Shown here in pieces: positions 46,827 to 56,015 of a DNA stretch of 64,000 bases. Under the pieces are notes generated by a model. That model was given only the letters and a program-made list of their open reading frames with translations, made no database searches and was not told the DNA's origin. This DNA is from Rhodopseudomonas palustris (GTDB taxonomy: Bacteria; Pseudomonadota; Alphaproteobacteria; Rhizobiales; Xanthobacteraceae). Position 1 is the first letter of the stretch, and the number at the start of each line of letters is the position of its first letter. Where the stretch lies: positions 682,001 to 746,000 of the forward strand of contig NZ_CP140155.1 in NCBI RefSeq assembly GCF_034479375.1, in the 5' to 3' direction. The translations under genes and the position numbers were made by a program.

Positions 46827-46901
46827 TCCGTGCATCCGGTGAGAGCCATATCGGTTCAATCAATCGATCAAACGCTCCTGTGCGTCCGTCGGCGGGAAGG
46901 C

Positions 46902-46925
46902 GGAGCCGGCGCGGACGCCGGCTCC
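46902..46925 (-). terminator. hairpin just after the catalase gene
   Basis: GGAGCCGGC and GCCGGCTCC form a 9-bp stem 6 bp beyond the stop. No T run follows on the reverse strand, so it may act as an mRNA end structure instead of a classic terminator. Confidence 0.5.
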
Positions 46926-46931
46926 GTTGAG

Positions 46932-48212
46932 TCAAGCTTCCTCGGTCTGCTCGATGGCCGCCGGCATTTTCGCCACCGACATCAGCGAGCGTGCGATTTG
47001 GTTGAGCAACTGATCTGCATTCTGCTCCTCGGCCAATGATTTGGACAGCAGCGCAACCACCGCGGAGTGGCGGAGTTGCTGAGCCAGATTCTTCGCCGTG
47101 GTGTAGCCGGAAATCTCGTAGTGCTCGACCCGCTGGGCGGCGCCGATCAGCGAAAGGTCCGCTGCGGCGTCGGTCTTCTCCTGGCCATCCGCCATGATCT
47201 CTTGTCCCTCTTCGACGAGACCCATCATGCCTTTGCAGGGTTTGGCGCGGGCGTTGACGCCGAGCAGCGAAAAGCACTCGTTGAGACGCTCGATCTGCTG
47301 CTCGGTTTCGTGGAGGTGGAGCTCGAACAACTCGCGAAGCTGATCGAAGCGCGCGGCCTTCGCCATTTTCGGCAACGCCTTGATGAGCTGCTTTTCACCA
47401 TGCAGGATGTCGCGAAGCTCGTCGATCAGCAGGTCGTCCAGCCCGTCGGGGGCGGTCGGCGGCGAGCTTTCGGTGCGGATCGAACTCGCGGCCTCGGCGT
47501 CGCTGGATTGTTGCAGTGCGGGGGAATCGACCAGTTCCCAATCGCCGCCCTCATTCCACGGACCCCGGGTATCAAGCTCGCCCTCATCGCCGACGCCGGT
47601 CGAATCGTTGAAGTACTGATTCACCAGGCCCGGTGTCGGCGCGATCGCGCCGATCGAGAAGGCCGGCTTCTTCATGCTTTCGAGCGCGGCGGCGAACGCC
47701 TTCATATGCGTGATTTCGCGCGTCATCAGAAACTGCAACGCGTCCTTGGTGCCGGAATCGTCGCAGAAATTGATCAGCCTTTCGTAGACGATCTTGGCGC
47801 GCGCCTCGGCCGCGATGTTGCTACGCAGATCGACATCCAGCTCTCCGGTGATTTTCAGATAGTCGGCCGTCCATGGATTGCCCTGGGAGTTGAAGAGATT
47901 GACGCCACCGCCGCCGGCGATGGCGATCAACGGATCGGTCTCCGCCGCCTGCCGGTCGAACTTCGACGGCTTGAGGTGCAATCGCGCCAGGCAGCCCACC
48001 ACTTCGAGGTGGCTGAGCTCCTCTGTGCCGATGTCCATCAGCAGATCCTTGCGGTCGGGATCTTCGCAGTTGAGCCCCTGAATCGAGTACTGCATCGCGG
48101 CCGCGAGTTCGCCATTGGCGCCGCCGAATTGTTCCAGCAACATATTGCCGAAACGCACATCGGGTTCATCGACACGTACGGTGTACATGAGTTTTTTCAC
48201 GTGGTGATACAT
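46932..48212 (-). CDS. manganese catalase fused to a DUF892 (YciF-like) ferritin-type domain
   Basis: A 426-residue two-domain protein. Residues 1-240 are a manganese catalase. Candidate dimanganese ligands are Glu35 (GGANGELAAAM), Glu65 and His68 (TEELSHLE), Glu136 and His169 (REITHMKAF), spaced as in Lactobacillus-type enzymes with a 12-residue shift. A linker rich in Ser/Asp follows. From about 262 (LDDLLIDELRDILHGEKQLIKALPKMA) a DUF892 four-helix domain runs to the end. It probably degrades hydrogen peroxide; the second domain's role is unknown. A stress-type promoter lies upstream. Confidence 0.88.
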   Translation of the reverse strand: MYHHVKKLMYTVRVDEPDVRFGNMLLEQFGGANGELAAAMQYSIQGLNCEDPDRKDLLMDIGTEELSHLEVVGCLARLHLKPSKFDRQAAETDPLIAIAGGGGVNLFNSQGNPWTADYLKITGELDVDLRSNIAAEARAKIVYERLINFCDDSGTKDALQFLMTREITHMKAFAAALESMKKPAFSIGAIAPTPGLVNQYFNDSTGVGDEGELDTRGPWNEGGDWELVDSPALQQSSDAEAASSIRTESSPPTAPDGLDDLLIDELRDILHGEKQLIKALPKMAKAARFDQLRELFELHLHETEQQIERLNECFSLLGVNARAKPCKGMMGLVEEGQEIMADGQEKTDAAADLSLIGAAQRVEHYEISGYTTAKNLAQQLRHSAVVALLSKSLAEEQNADQLLNQIARSLMSVAKMPAAIEQTEEA

Positions 48213-48256
48213 GGCCAGGCCTTCTTGAGTGTTTGCGCGACGGGAAGTTCTTGCTC

Positions 48257-48281
48257 AACCGTCTCCACTGTCGGACGTTCC
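48257..48281 (-). promoter_or_regulatory. EcfG-like general stress promoter for the catalase fusion
   Basis: Reverse-strand GGAAC (48277-48281), 16 bp, GGTT (48257-48260), about 45 nt before ATG 48212. It is identical in hexamers and spacing to the site before the eRF1-like gene. The rest of the 302-bp space 48213-48514 shows nothing else recognisable. Confidence 0.5.
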
Positions 48282-48514
48282 GCCGGGAGGATGCGAACGT
48301 CTGGATGGAACGGGCGCCGGCCCGAAACGGAACGATGATCGTGTACCGATGACGCCCGCAAACGGCTGCAGTCGCGGCGCCGCACGGCGCTCGCGTCTCA
48401 AATGAGCCGGTCTCGCCGGCGGGGAACGCGATCCGGCGCCTGTCGTTCAACAATCACCCGACGAGAACGCGCCGGGACCTCGCGCCGTTCAACGGCGGTG
48501 CCCCGGCCGCGGCC

Positions 48515-50092
48515 TCATCGCGCCAGCGCCAGCAGGGCGTCGAGATCGAGATTGTCCTCGCAATGGTCGGCAAGGGTGTCGAGCGCGTCTTCGACGCGGC
48601 GCTCGAAGTCGAGGCCGGAGGTCGCGGCGCCGAGTTCGGTCAGCCACGCCGAGCGGAACGCGTCGCCACCGAACAGGCCGTGCAGATACGCGCCCATGAC
48701 GCGCCCGTCCGGCGACACCGCGCCTTCGGGCCGCGGTTCGCCGCGGCCGTCGTCGAGCAGCAGCCACGGCCGCGCCAGGCCCGCGCCGGTGGTGCGCCCC
48801 ATGTGCATTTCGTAGCCGGTGACGCGACAGCCGCCGCGCCGGTCGATGGCGTCGATCTCGGTCAGGCGCTTGTCGTCCGAGATCTCGGTCTCGACATCGA
48901 GCAGGCCGAGGCCGGGCGTTTCGCCCGCCGGCCCCTCGATGCCCAGCGGATCGCGCACGACCCGTCCGAGCATCTGAAAACCCGCGCACAGGCCGATCAC
49001 CCGGCCGCCGCGGCGCACATGCGCGCGGATGTCGATATCCCAGCCTTCGCGCCGGATCAGGTCGAGTTCGGTGCGCGTCGCCTTCGAGCCCGGCAGCACC
49101 ACGACATCGACGTCGCCGGGGATCGGCGAACCGGGCTGAATCCAGCGCAGATCGACGTCGGGTTCGGCCGCCAGCGGATCGAGATCGTCGAAATTCGCCA
49201 CGCGCTGCAGCCGCGGCACCGCAATCTTCACCCGGCCGCGGCTCGCGGCCGCGGCGCGCTCGAGCGCCAGCGAGTCTTCCGCCGGCAATCGATCGGCACC
49301 GGGAAACCAGCGCAGCACGCCGAGAAACGGCCAGCCGGTCTGTTCGGTGATGGTGCGGCAGCCGGGCTCGAACAGCGAGAAGTCGCCGCGGAATTTGTTG
49401 ATCAGATAGCCGGCGACGCGGGCGCGGTCGCCGTCGTTCAGCAGCACGTAGCTGCCGACCAGCGCCGCCATCGTGCCGCCGCGGTCGATATCGGAGAGGA
49501 ACACGACCGGCAGATCGGCGGCCTCGGCGAAGCGCATATTGGTGATGTCCGAGGCGCGCAGATACACCTCGGCGCCGCTGCCGGCGCCTTCCACCAGCAC
49601 GAGATCGGCCTCGCCGGCGAGCCGCTCGAAGCTGTCGAGCACCGCCGGGATCAGCCGCTGCCGCATGTGGTGATAGATCCGCGCCGGACAATTGCCGAGC
49701 ACGCGGCCGCGCAGCACCACCTGCGCGCCGATCTCGGTTTGCGGCTTGAGCAGCACCGGGTTCATGTGGATCGACGGCGCGGTCCGGCAGGCCCGCGCCT
49801 GCAGCGCCTGGGCGCGGCCGATCTCGCCGCGCGCGGCCTCGCCGTCGGGGCCGGGCGGCAGATCGGGATCGCCGGCGACCGCCGCGTTGTTGCTCATGTT
49901 CTGCGCCTTGAACGGACGCACCACCAGCCCGCGGCGGCTGTAGGCGCGGCACAGGCCGGCGACCACCATGCTCTTGCCGACGTCGCTGCTGGTGCCCTGG
50001 ATCATCAGCGCGCGGGCGCGCCGCGGACCTGCGCTCGCGCGCGGCGTGAACTGGATGCGGGAGATCAACTCATCGACGTCGGGTGCGGTCAT
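48515..50092 (-). CDS. cobQ: cobyric acid synthase
   Basis: Amidates four carboxyl groups of adenosylcobyrinic a,c-diamide using glutamine. The 525-residue protein has the DTBS-like ATP domain ([39 protein letters not shown]) and a class I-type glutaminase domain with nucleophile Cys in [10 protein letters not shown] and the His in AYLHGLF near the end. ATG 50092 is used; the frame runs on to 50203 without homology. It is divergent from the phosphatase-like gene, with about 100 bp between. Confidence 0.95.
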   Translation of the reverse strand: MTAPDVDELISRIQFTPRASAGPRRARALMIQGTSSDVGKSMVVAGLCRAYSRRGLVVRPFKAQNMSNNAAVAGDPDLPPGPDGEAARGEIGRAQALQARACRTAPSIHMNPVLLKPQTEIGAQVVLRGRVLGNCPARIYHHMRQRLIPAVLDSFERLAGEADLVLVEGAGSGAEVYLRASDITNMRFAEAADLPVVFLSDIDRGGTMAALVGSYVLLNDGDRARVAGYLINKFRGDFSLFEPGCRTITEQTGWPFLGVLRWFPGADRLPAEDSLALERAAAASRGRVKIAVPRLQRVANFDDLDPLAAEPDVDLRWIQPGSPIPGDVDVVVLPGSKATRTELDLIRREGWDIDIRAHVRRGGRVIGLCAGFQMLGRVVRDPLGIEGPAGETPGLGLLDVETEISDDKRLTEIDAIDRRGGCRVTGYEMHMGRTTGAGLARPWLLLDDGRGEPRPEGAVSPDGRVMGAYLHGLFGGDAFRSAWLTELGAATSGLDFERRVEDALDTLADHCEDNLDLDALLALAR

Positions 50093-50195
50093 GGGGAAAC
50101 TCGTCAGGGGAGGGAAGCAAAATGGGTGCGGAGGAATCGCGAGGCGATCCAAAGCCGGCTTGACGCCGGCGCGGCGTCGGCGATACGACGCCGGC

Positions 50196-50729
50196 GTGAT
50201 CATCGTCAGCGCCCTCAGCCATGCTCAGGATCTCGTCGCGCGGCTGCGGCCGGCGCGCTCGCTGTCGCTGATGGCGCCGTGGCAGCGCGTCGTCTTCAAC
50301 GAAGACTGGCTGCCCGAACAACGGCTGATCCTCGCTTTCAACGACGTCGTCGAGACCGGCTCCGTCCATGTCGCGCCGGACGATGCGATCGTGCGCAGGA
50401 TCATCGATTTCGCGCACGGTTGCGAAAGCGGTGAGGACGTTCTGGTGCATTGCTGGATGGGCGTCAGCCGCTCGCCGGCCGCGGCCTATATCATCGCCTG
50501 CGCGCGCGCGCCGGGAGACGAGCACGCGATCGCCGAGGAACTGCGCCGCTGTTCGCCGGTCGCGACGCCGAACCGGCTGATGGTCGCGATCGCCGACGAC
50601 ATTCTCGCGCGCAACGGCCGCATGGTCGAGGCGATCGAGCGCATCGGGCGGGGCTGCGAGTACGACGGCGAAGCGAGCCCGTTCTGCCTGCCGCTCGACT
50701 GGCGCGACGGTCCGGCGCATCAGATCTGA
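50196..50729 (+). CDS. tyrosine/dual-specificity phosphatase-like protein in the cobalamin cluster
   Basis: A 177-residue protein with the CX5R phosphatase P-loop [10 protein letters not shown] (Cys86, Arg92) and an upstream NDV region suited to the general acid. Small phosphatases of this kind recur beside cobalamin genes in alphaproteobacteria; the substrate is unknown. One speculative role is dephosphorylating a cobalamin intermediate. The GTG start at 50196 lacks a clear RBS, and in-frame codons upstream are possible. Its 3' end overlaps convergent cobS by 10 bp. Confidence 0.78.
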   Translation: MIIVSALSHAQDLVARLRPARSLSLMAPWQRVVFNEDWLPEQRLILAFNDVVETGSVHVAPDDAIVRRIIDFAHGCESGEDVLVHCWMGVSRSPAAAYIIACARAPGDEHAIAEELRRCSPVATPNRLMVAIADDILARNGRMVEAIERIGRGCEYDGEASPFCLPLDWRDGPAHQI

Positions 50730-51496
50730 CCCCCGCCTGCAATCGCGGCGACGCCGAGCAGCAGTCCGATCTCGGCGAGTTGTTCGGTGGCGCCGAGCAC
50801 GTCGCCGACATAGCCGCCGAGCAGACGCTGCGCCGCCAAGGCTGGTAATAGTGCCAGGGTCACAGCGCCGGCCAGTCCGAAGATCGCGGCCGCAGGGGCG
50901 GCGATCGCCAGCCATAGCAGGCCGAGCACGGTGAACGCCGCGGCCGCTGCTGCGCCGCCGCCGCCGATCCGCGCGGTCGGGTAGTTCAATTTGGCGGTCG
51001 CGACATTGCCCGCATAGGGCAGCAGCGACATCACCAGCACGATGCCGGCACGACCGAGGCTGTGGCCTGCCACCAGCGCCGCGGCGCCGAGCCAGGGAGG
51101 CAGGCTCGCAAGGAGCACGATGCGGAGAACGAGGCTCGCCACCAGCGTCACCGCGCCGTAGCTGCCGATCCGGCTGTCCTTGATGATCGAGAGCCGCTGC
51201 TCGCGCGTCCGGCCACCAAACAGCCCGTCGGCGGTGTCGGCGACGCCGTCTTCGTGCAGCGCGCCGGTGAGGATCACGCCGGCGAGCACCGCGAGCGTGG
51301 CGGGCACTAGGCCCGTCCAGATCGTGGAGGCAATCAGCAGCACGCCGCCGCTAACGAGCCCGATCAGCGCGCCGACCAGAGGGAAGTACTTGGCGGCGGG
51401 CAGCACCCAGTCGTCGTCGAGGCGCGAGGCGCCCATCGTCGGAATCAGCGTCATGAACTGGATCGCGTTCAGCAGAGGCTGCAGCCGGCGGATCAC
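50720..51496 (-). CDS. cobS: cobalamin-5'-phosphate synthase (adenosylcobinamide-GDP ribazoletransferase)
   Basis: Integral membrane enzyme joining adenosylcobinamide-GDP with alpha-ribazole (phosphate). The 258-residue product has about six hydrophobic segments and the family motif LTGALHEDGVADTADGLFGG (about 95-115), followed by IIKDSRIGSYGA. The GTG start at 51496 overlaps the cobT stop in GTGA, which makes the two genes translationally coupled and supports this start. Confidence 0.93.
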   Translation of the reverse strand: MIRRLQPLLNAIQFMTLIPTMGASRLDDDWVLPAAKYFPLVGALIGLVSGGVLLIASTIWTGLVPATLAVLAGVILTGALHEDGVADTADGLFGGRTREQRLSIIKDSRIGSYGAVTLVASLVLRIVLLASLPPWLGAAALVAGHSLGRAGIVLVMSLLPYAGNVATAKLNYPTARIGGGGAAAAAAFTVLGLLWLAIAAPAAAIFGLAGAVTLALLPALAAQRLLGGYVGDVLGATEQLAEIGLLLGVAAIAGGGQI

Positions 51497-52557
51497 GAAC
51501 GCTGCCCGATCGTGCCGGCCAGAACGTCGGAGAGGTCGGCGAATTCGGTGAGGATCCCGGCGGCGGCGCGGACCAGCGGGATCGCCATCAGCGCGCCGGT
51601 GCCTTCGCCGAGCCGCAGGCCGAGATCGAGATAGGGCGTCGCCGCCATCGTCTCGAGCAGGACCTTGTGACCGCGCTCGGCCGAGCGATGCGAGAACACG
51701 CAATAATCCCGTGCCTCGGGATGCAGCCGCACCGCGACCAGCGCTGCGGCGCTGGCGATGAAGCCGTCGATCACCACCGGACGGCGCCGCGCCGCCGCCG
51801 CCAGCACGGCGCCGGCCATCATCGCGATTTCATAACCGCCGAATTCGGCGAGGACGTCGAGCGGGGCGGTGGCAGTCGTCCGCGCCGCCGCTCGCTCCGC
51901 CACGGCGCGCTTGTGGGCGACGCCGGCGTCGTCGAGCCCCGCGCCGCGGCCGACGCAGTCGGCGATCGGCGCCGCGGCGAGACGATGGGTGATCAGCGCG
52001 GCCGAGGTGGTGTTGCCGATGCCCATCTCGCCGATCGCGACGATGTCCACGCCGCCGTCGATCTCATCGGCAACCAGTGTGACTGCGGTGTCGATCGCGC
52101 GCCGCGCCTCGTCAATGGTCATCGCCGGCTCGCGGCTGGCATTGCGGGTGCCGCGCCGGATCTTGCGATCGATCAGCCCGGGGCAGGGCGGCAGGTCGTC
52201 GTCGATCCCCGCATCGACCACGCAGACATCGGCGCCTGTGGCTTTCGCCAGGACATTCACGCCGACGCATCCGGCGAGATAGGCGCTGACCATCGACCGC
52301 GTCACGCTCACCGGATAGGGCGACACGCTTTCGGCCGCGATCCCGTGATCGCTGGCGAAGATGAAAACCGTGGCGCGGTCCGCGCGCGGCGGCGCCGGAT
52401 GCCAGATCAGCCCGAGTTGCACGGCGAGGTCTTCCAGCCGGCCGAGCGAGCCCGGCGGTTTTGCCTTGGCGTCGATCCGGCTGCGTAGCAGCGGCTCGAG
52501 CGCGTGATCGACGGCCGTGATCGTGCAGAAACGCGGGTCGCTTGGTGGTGCGTGCAT
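51493..52557 (-). CDS. cobT: nicotinate-nucleotide--dimethylbenzimidazole phosphoribosyltransferase
   Basis: Makes alpha-ribazole phosphate for the lower ligand of B12. The 354-residue protein shows PPGSLGRLEDLAVQLG, FASDHGIAAESVSPYP, IGEMGIGNTTSAA and the catalytic-Glu region RLGEGTGALMA. ATG 52557 is preferred. It lies about 210 nt downstream of a reverse-strand cobalamin riboswitch, which should repress cobT-cobS when adenosylcobalamin is plentiful. Confidence 0.95.
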   Translation of the reverse strand: MHAPPSDPRFCTITAVDHALEPLLRSRIDAKAKPPGSLGRLEDLAVQLGLIWHPAPPRADRATVFIFASDHGIAAESVSPYPVSVTRSMVSAYLAGCVGVNVLAKATGADVCVVDAGIDDDLPPCPGLIDRKIRRGTRNASREPAMTIDEARRAIDTAVTLVADEIDGGVDIVAIGEMGIGNTTSAALITHRLAAAPIADCVGRGAGLDDAGVAHKRAVAERAAARTTATAPLDVLAEFGGYEIAMMAGAVLAAAARRRPVVIDGFIASAAALVAVRLHPEARDYCVFSHRSAERGHKVLLETMAATPYLDLGLRLGEGTGALMAIPLVRAAAGILTEFADLSDVLAGTIGQRS

Positions 52558-52770
52558 GGGGCTGCGAGAGTGAGGAGGAGACAAGCGCGTACCTCCGCGC
52601 AGGCGGAAGACGCTTCGAAGTCGTCGGACAAACATCTCCGCGCCGTCGCGAGCAGGCTCGGACAGCATCGACGGAACGAATTCGACGACGATGATGAGGG
52701 CGCTACGTGGAAAGCTGATGCGGCATCTGAACGTCCTTCTTCGACCCACCGTCGAATGGCATTGCACGGA

Positions 52771-52955
52771 TCTACGGCCGGTCTCCTGGCTCGCGGATGT
52801 TGTCCCGATCGCCTTCCCGAAGCCGCTTCGGCGGTCTCAGTGGCGCGTGTGATCGGAAGCGATCCGCTTACAGTTGCGGGGGCAGCCGCGGCTTTGGCGC
52901 TTTCGCGCCGCACCGCATTCCCTGTTTCACCTCTCTTCCGAGAGGCACCGTAGAC
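52771..52955 (-). promoter_or_regulatory. cobalamin riboswitch controlling cobT-cobS
   Basis: Reverse-strand aptamer with GGTGCCTCTCGG at the 5' end, GAAACAGGGAATGCGGTG, the core GCTGCCCCCGCAACTGTAAG, GCCACTG and the B12 box GAGCCAGGAGACCGGCC. These are the conserved blocks of the cobalamin riboswitch family in order. Confidence 0.93.
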
Positions 52956-53142
52956 GGACCGACAACAGCACGATGCCCCGGCGGACGCAAGACGAGAGGA
53001 GGCTCGAGGCGGCCTGTCAGACGAAGGTGCAAGCGATCCTGCTGATCGTGCGCGGCGGGCTCCCGGCGCGCATCTTGGTAGTCGTTTCCGAATCCGGATC
53101 GCGCTTGCGTGGGGACGCGAGGCGTGCTCTGGTTGCATTGCC

Positions 53143-53325
53143 TTCGGTGCCTCTCGGAAGAGAGGTGAAACAGGGAATGCGGTGCGGCGAGCGATCGCCA
53201 ATTCCGCGGCTGCCCCCGCAACTGTAGGCGGATCGTCCGCGATCAAGCTGCCACTGAGCGATCGTTGTCGCGCTCGGGAAGGCGATCCGGACCATATCCG
53301 CGAGCCAGGAGACCGGCCGCAGGCA
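53143..53325 (+). promoter_or_regulatory. cobalamin riboswitch controlling the Cys-rich protein gene
   Basis: Forward-strand copy with the same blocks: GGTGCCTCTCGG, GAAACAGGGAATGCGGTG, GCCCCCGCAACTGTAGGCGG, GCCACTGAG and GAGCCAGGAGACCGGCC. Its 5' half is almost identical to the divergent copy at 52771-52955. The gene it controls starts at 53559. Confidence 0.93.
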
Positions 53326-53558
53326 ATCGTCCACTTGATGTCGACGGCGGGTCGACAGCGGAGAACCTCATGATGATTCAGACGTAGTTCGAAGTCGTCG
53401 CAGCGCAGATCGCCGCTATCGCCTGACCGATCGCTGATAGCGCATCGCGGGCATTCGCCGTGCGTTGGCCGTCACCAGAACGGCGGTTCGCGCGACGCAC
53501 GCCGGTGCGTCGATGCGATGCCGCCGAGCGATGGAGAGGGCCTTGCCATGGAGTGGAC

Positions 53559-53885
53559 ATGGAACCCAAAGACACGACGACGAACGAGGCCTTCAAGGGC
53601 TTCACCAACGAGGCCTGCCCGTTCCTGCCGTGCCATCAGGGCGTCGCGCGGGAGTTCAACTGCCTGTTCTGCTACTGCCCGCTGATCGCCTATGAGTGCC
53701 CCGGGCCCTATCAGGTGTTCACCGATCGCAACGGCCTGAAGCGCAAGGACTGCAGCGCCTGCACGCTGCCTCACAACGGCTATCGCCGCTCGTGGAATTT
53801 CATCCAGCGGTGGCTCGAGAAGCCGAAGCTGTGGGATGGCGGCGATCAGGATCCGAAGCGGATCAAGGAGGCGTCGCAAGAATGA
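53559..53885 (+). CDS. cysteine-rich small domain protein (cobalamin-associated)
   Basis: A 108-residue protein with eight cysteines in CPFLPC...CLFCYCP...ECPGPY...DCSACTLPHNGY, the pattern of the cysteine-rich small domain found in cobalamin-synthesis loci, probably binding zinc or an iron-sulfur cluster. ATG 53559 has GGAG 5 nt upstream; the frame is open to 53460 but without homology. A cobalamin riboswitch about 230 bp upstream supports a B12-related role. Biochemical function is unknown. Confidence 0.85.
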   Translation: MEPKDTTTNEAFKGFTNEACPFLPCHQGVAREFNCLFCYCPLIAYECPGPYQVFTDRNGLKRKDCSACTLPHNGYRRSWNFIQRWLEKPKLWDGGDQDPKRIKEASQE

Positions 53886-53919
53886 CGCCCCCGCCGCTGC
53901 GCGACGCGCGCAGGCCTCG

Positions 53920-54813
53920 TCAGGGATGCTGCCGGGGCACGGAGGCGTCCTCGTCCTGGTGAATCCGCGCGATCGAATCGGCGAGTTGGTCGAGTGCATC
54001 GGGCAGCATCGGCCCGCCGCACATCGTCAGTTGATCCGGGAAGACGAGACGGCGATTCGGCGGGTAGGCGCGCTGGATCGCCGGGTGGAGCAGCAGCGCC
54101 TTGCCTTGATCTTCCGCGAAAGGCTTGTCGTCTGCGACGAGCAGCAGATCCGGCCGCGACGCGACGATCGTTTCGAGCGACGCGAAACCGCCATAGGTCA
54201 GGCCGATCTCCGCCGCCGCATTGGAGAGGCCGGCGACCTCCAGCAGCGAGCTCAGCAAGCCGTCGCTGCCCGCGATCCAGCCGCGTCGCGACACCGGAAG
54301 AATGCGGTCGCGCCAACGCGACGCCATCGCTCGGGTGCGCGCGACGGATCGATCGATCCGCGCGATGATCGCGTCGGCCCGTTCGGGGTGGCCTGCGAGA
54401 TCGCCGACACGCCGGATCTGCGCCTTCACGTCGTCGATGTTGCGCGGGACGTCGAATTCTTCGATCGCGATTCCATTGCTGCGCAACAGCTCGCGCGTCG
54501 CCGCCTTGCCGTAGCGCCCGGCGAGAACGATGTCGGGCGCCAGCAGCAACAGGTCTTCGGCTTCGCCCGACAGCCGTGGAAAACTGCGCGCTTGCTTCGC
54601 CGACCAGGACAGATGTGGGTCGCGGGCATAGGGGCCGAGGCCGACGATCTGCACCGGATCGGCCAATGCGATCAGAAGCTGATCGGTGCACATGTTGATC
54701 GAGGCGATCCGGGCGCTGGCTGCGATCGCCGGGCCGGGCAGCGCAGTGCCGGCGGCCAAGACGAGCGCGCCGAACAGCAGCACGCGCTTCAGATGCCTGA
54801 TCGGGGAATTCAT
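53920..54813 (-). CDS. BtuF-like periplasmic binding protein (vitamin B12 or metal-chelate type)
   Basis: A 297-residue secreted class III binding protein. A signal peptide ends near PAIAA (about 32), then ARIASINMCTDQLLIALADPVQIVGLG matches the BtuF/FhuD fold. Lobes are joined by a long helix around residues 140-165. The position next to riboswitch-controlled cobalamin genes suggests B12 or cobinamide as ligand, but no riboswitch precedes this gene and no permease is adjacent. It is convergent with the Cys-rich gene. Confidence 0.8.
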   Translation of the reverse strand: MNSPIRHLKRVLLFGALVLAAGTALPGPAIAASARIASINMCTDQLLIALADPVQIVGLGPYARDPHLSWSAKQARSFPRLSGEAEDLLLLAPDIVLAGRYGKAATRELLRSNGIAIEEFDVPRNIDDVKAQIRRVGDLAGHPERADAIIARIDRSVARTRAMASRWRDRILPVSRRGWIAGSDGLLSSLLEVAGLSNAAAEIGLTYGGFASLETIVASRPDLLLVADDKPFAEDQGKALLLHPAIQRAYPPNRRLVFPDQLTMCGGPMLPDALDQLADSIARIHQDEDASVPRQHP

Positions 54814-55272
54814 GGCGCGACGTCCAAGTCCTTAGTTCAGTCGAGACCTTGACCCCGAGGCCGGGGCGTCCGCTGTGGCGGCTTCGGTCCGGCGGCGCGA
54901 GACGCGGCCGCGTTGCGTTCGGAATCTCACTGCTCGCGCGTGGCTTCGATGCGGTGCACGGACTAAGCACGTCCGTTCCTTCTCGCACTTGATTTGACGC
55001 AAGACACCGACGCCGTCGGGCGGGGGCCGGCGAGTTTCGACAGATTCTGCGGACGCGGCGTCGATCGGGCCTCGATCAGCAACCGCAGCCGCGCCAATTC
55101 TGCTATCTCTCTGATCGATGCTCCGCGCCACGGGCGCGCGCGTGCGACCACCCGTTCCGCACGGTCTGTTCCCCTCGCGCAGATGGCTGCCGACGCGAAT
55201 CTGTACAAACGGCTCTTTCTGTACGACAAGGTCGACTGCCTCTCGGCCGCGACAATCCAGGGAGTTGAAACC
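54814..55272. other. 459-bp intergenic region between the BtuF-like and MarR-type genes
   Basis: Divergent genes bound this stretch. The frame of the MarR gene is open back to 54994 but this part shows no family similarity. A repeated CTGTACAA/CTGTACGA pair near 55200-55225 is the only pattern noticed. No RNA gene is evident. Confidence 0.5.
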
Positions 55273-55833
55273 TTGCGCCGCCCAACCGTTTCGAAATCAG
55301 AACTGATGCCGGGAGGGGACGATCGGATCTTCCGGACCTTCATTCATGATTTCCTCGCGTTCAGCGCGCGGGTGGACCAATGCCGCGCCGGGTTCGGCGA
55401 TCGGCTTGGTATCTCCGGGATCGCCTACACGACCCTGATTTCGGTGGCGCATCTGCAGGGCGAAGAGGGAGTCGGAGTGAGTCGCGTGGCCGAACATCTG
55501 CATCTCTCCGGCGCCTTCGTCACGATCGAGGTATCGAAACTCGTCAAGGCCGGTCTGCTCCACAAGCGGGCCAATCAGGAAGATCGTCGGCGCGTCCTTC
55601 TCACCGTGACGCCGAAGGCCCGGAAGCTGCTCGACCAGTTGGTCGAGATGCAGGCGCCGGTGAACGACGCGCTGTTCGACTGCCTGAGCGCGTCGGAATT
55701 CCGGCAATTGTCCTCGATGATGGCGCGACTGGTGCCGTGCGGCGACAAGGCGGTGACGCTGATGAGCTTCCTGACCGCGCCCTCGGCTCCGGCTGTGCCG
55801 GAAGTGCCGCGCAAGGTCGCCCGCCGGCGCTGA
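55273..55833 (+). CDS. MarR-family transcriptional regulator
   Basis: A 186-residue regulator with a winged helix-turn-helix in the middle (VSRVAEHLHLSGAFVTIEVSKLVKAGLLHKRANQEDRRRVLLTVTPKA), matching MarR including the DRR wing motif. The start is uncertain: TTG 55273 has GGGAG upstream and is used here; ATG 55306 is the alternative. It lies 182 bp upstream of the monooxygenase-transporter operon on the same strand, with two perfect palindromes between, so it probably represses that operon until a phenolic ligand appears. Confidence 0.82.
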   Translation: MRRPTVSKSELMPGGDDRIFRTFIHDFLAFSARVDQCRAGFGDRLGISGIAYTTLISVAHLQGEEGVGVSRVAEHLHLSGAFVTIEVSKLVKAGLLHKRANQEDRRRVLLTVTPKARKLLDQLVEMQAPVNDALFDCLSASEFRQLSSMMARLVPCGDKAVTLMSFLTAPSAPAVPEVPRKVARRR

Positions 55834-55938
55834 CGCCGCCGCAGTTCTTCCCATCCCCGACATGACGGCCGGCTGCCGCGCGCGGCGGCCGATGCGCCAT
55901 TGCCCGTTTTGATGCCGCGCTGCCGCATCTTTTTTGGG

Positions 55939-55955
55939 CGAATGCATCGCATTCG
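55939..55955. promoter_or_regulatory. palindrome 1 upstream of the monooxygenase operon (candidate operator)
   Basis: CGAATGCATCGCATTCG: 7-bp perfect arms with a 3-bp spacer, the size of MarR-family sites. It lies 61 bp before the first gene, just upstream of a TTGACT hexamer (55959-55964). Confidence 0.55.
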
Positions 55956-55976
55956 CGCTTGACTGGCTTTGGAAGA

Positions 55977-55995
55977 TAGCTTTGGATCAAAGCTA
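55977..55995. promoter_or_regulatory. palindrome 2 upstream of the monooxygenase operon (candidate operator)
   Basis: TAGCTTTGGATCAAAGCTA: 8-bp perfect arms with a 3-bp spacer, placed where a -10 element would be and 20 bp before the flavin reductase ATG. Binding here should block transcription. Confidence 0.6.
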
Positions 55996-56015
55996 GTTGA
56001 GGTCGCGGGTCATCG

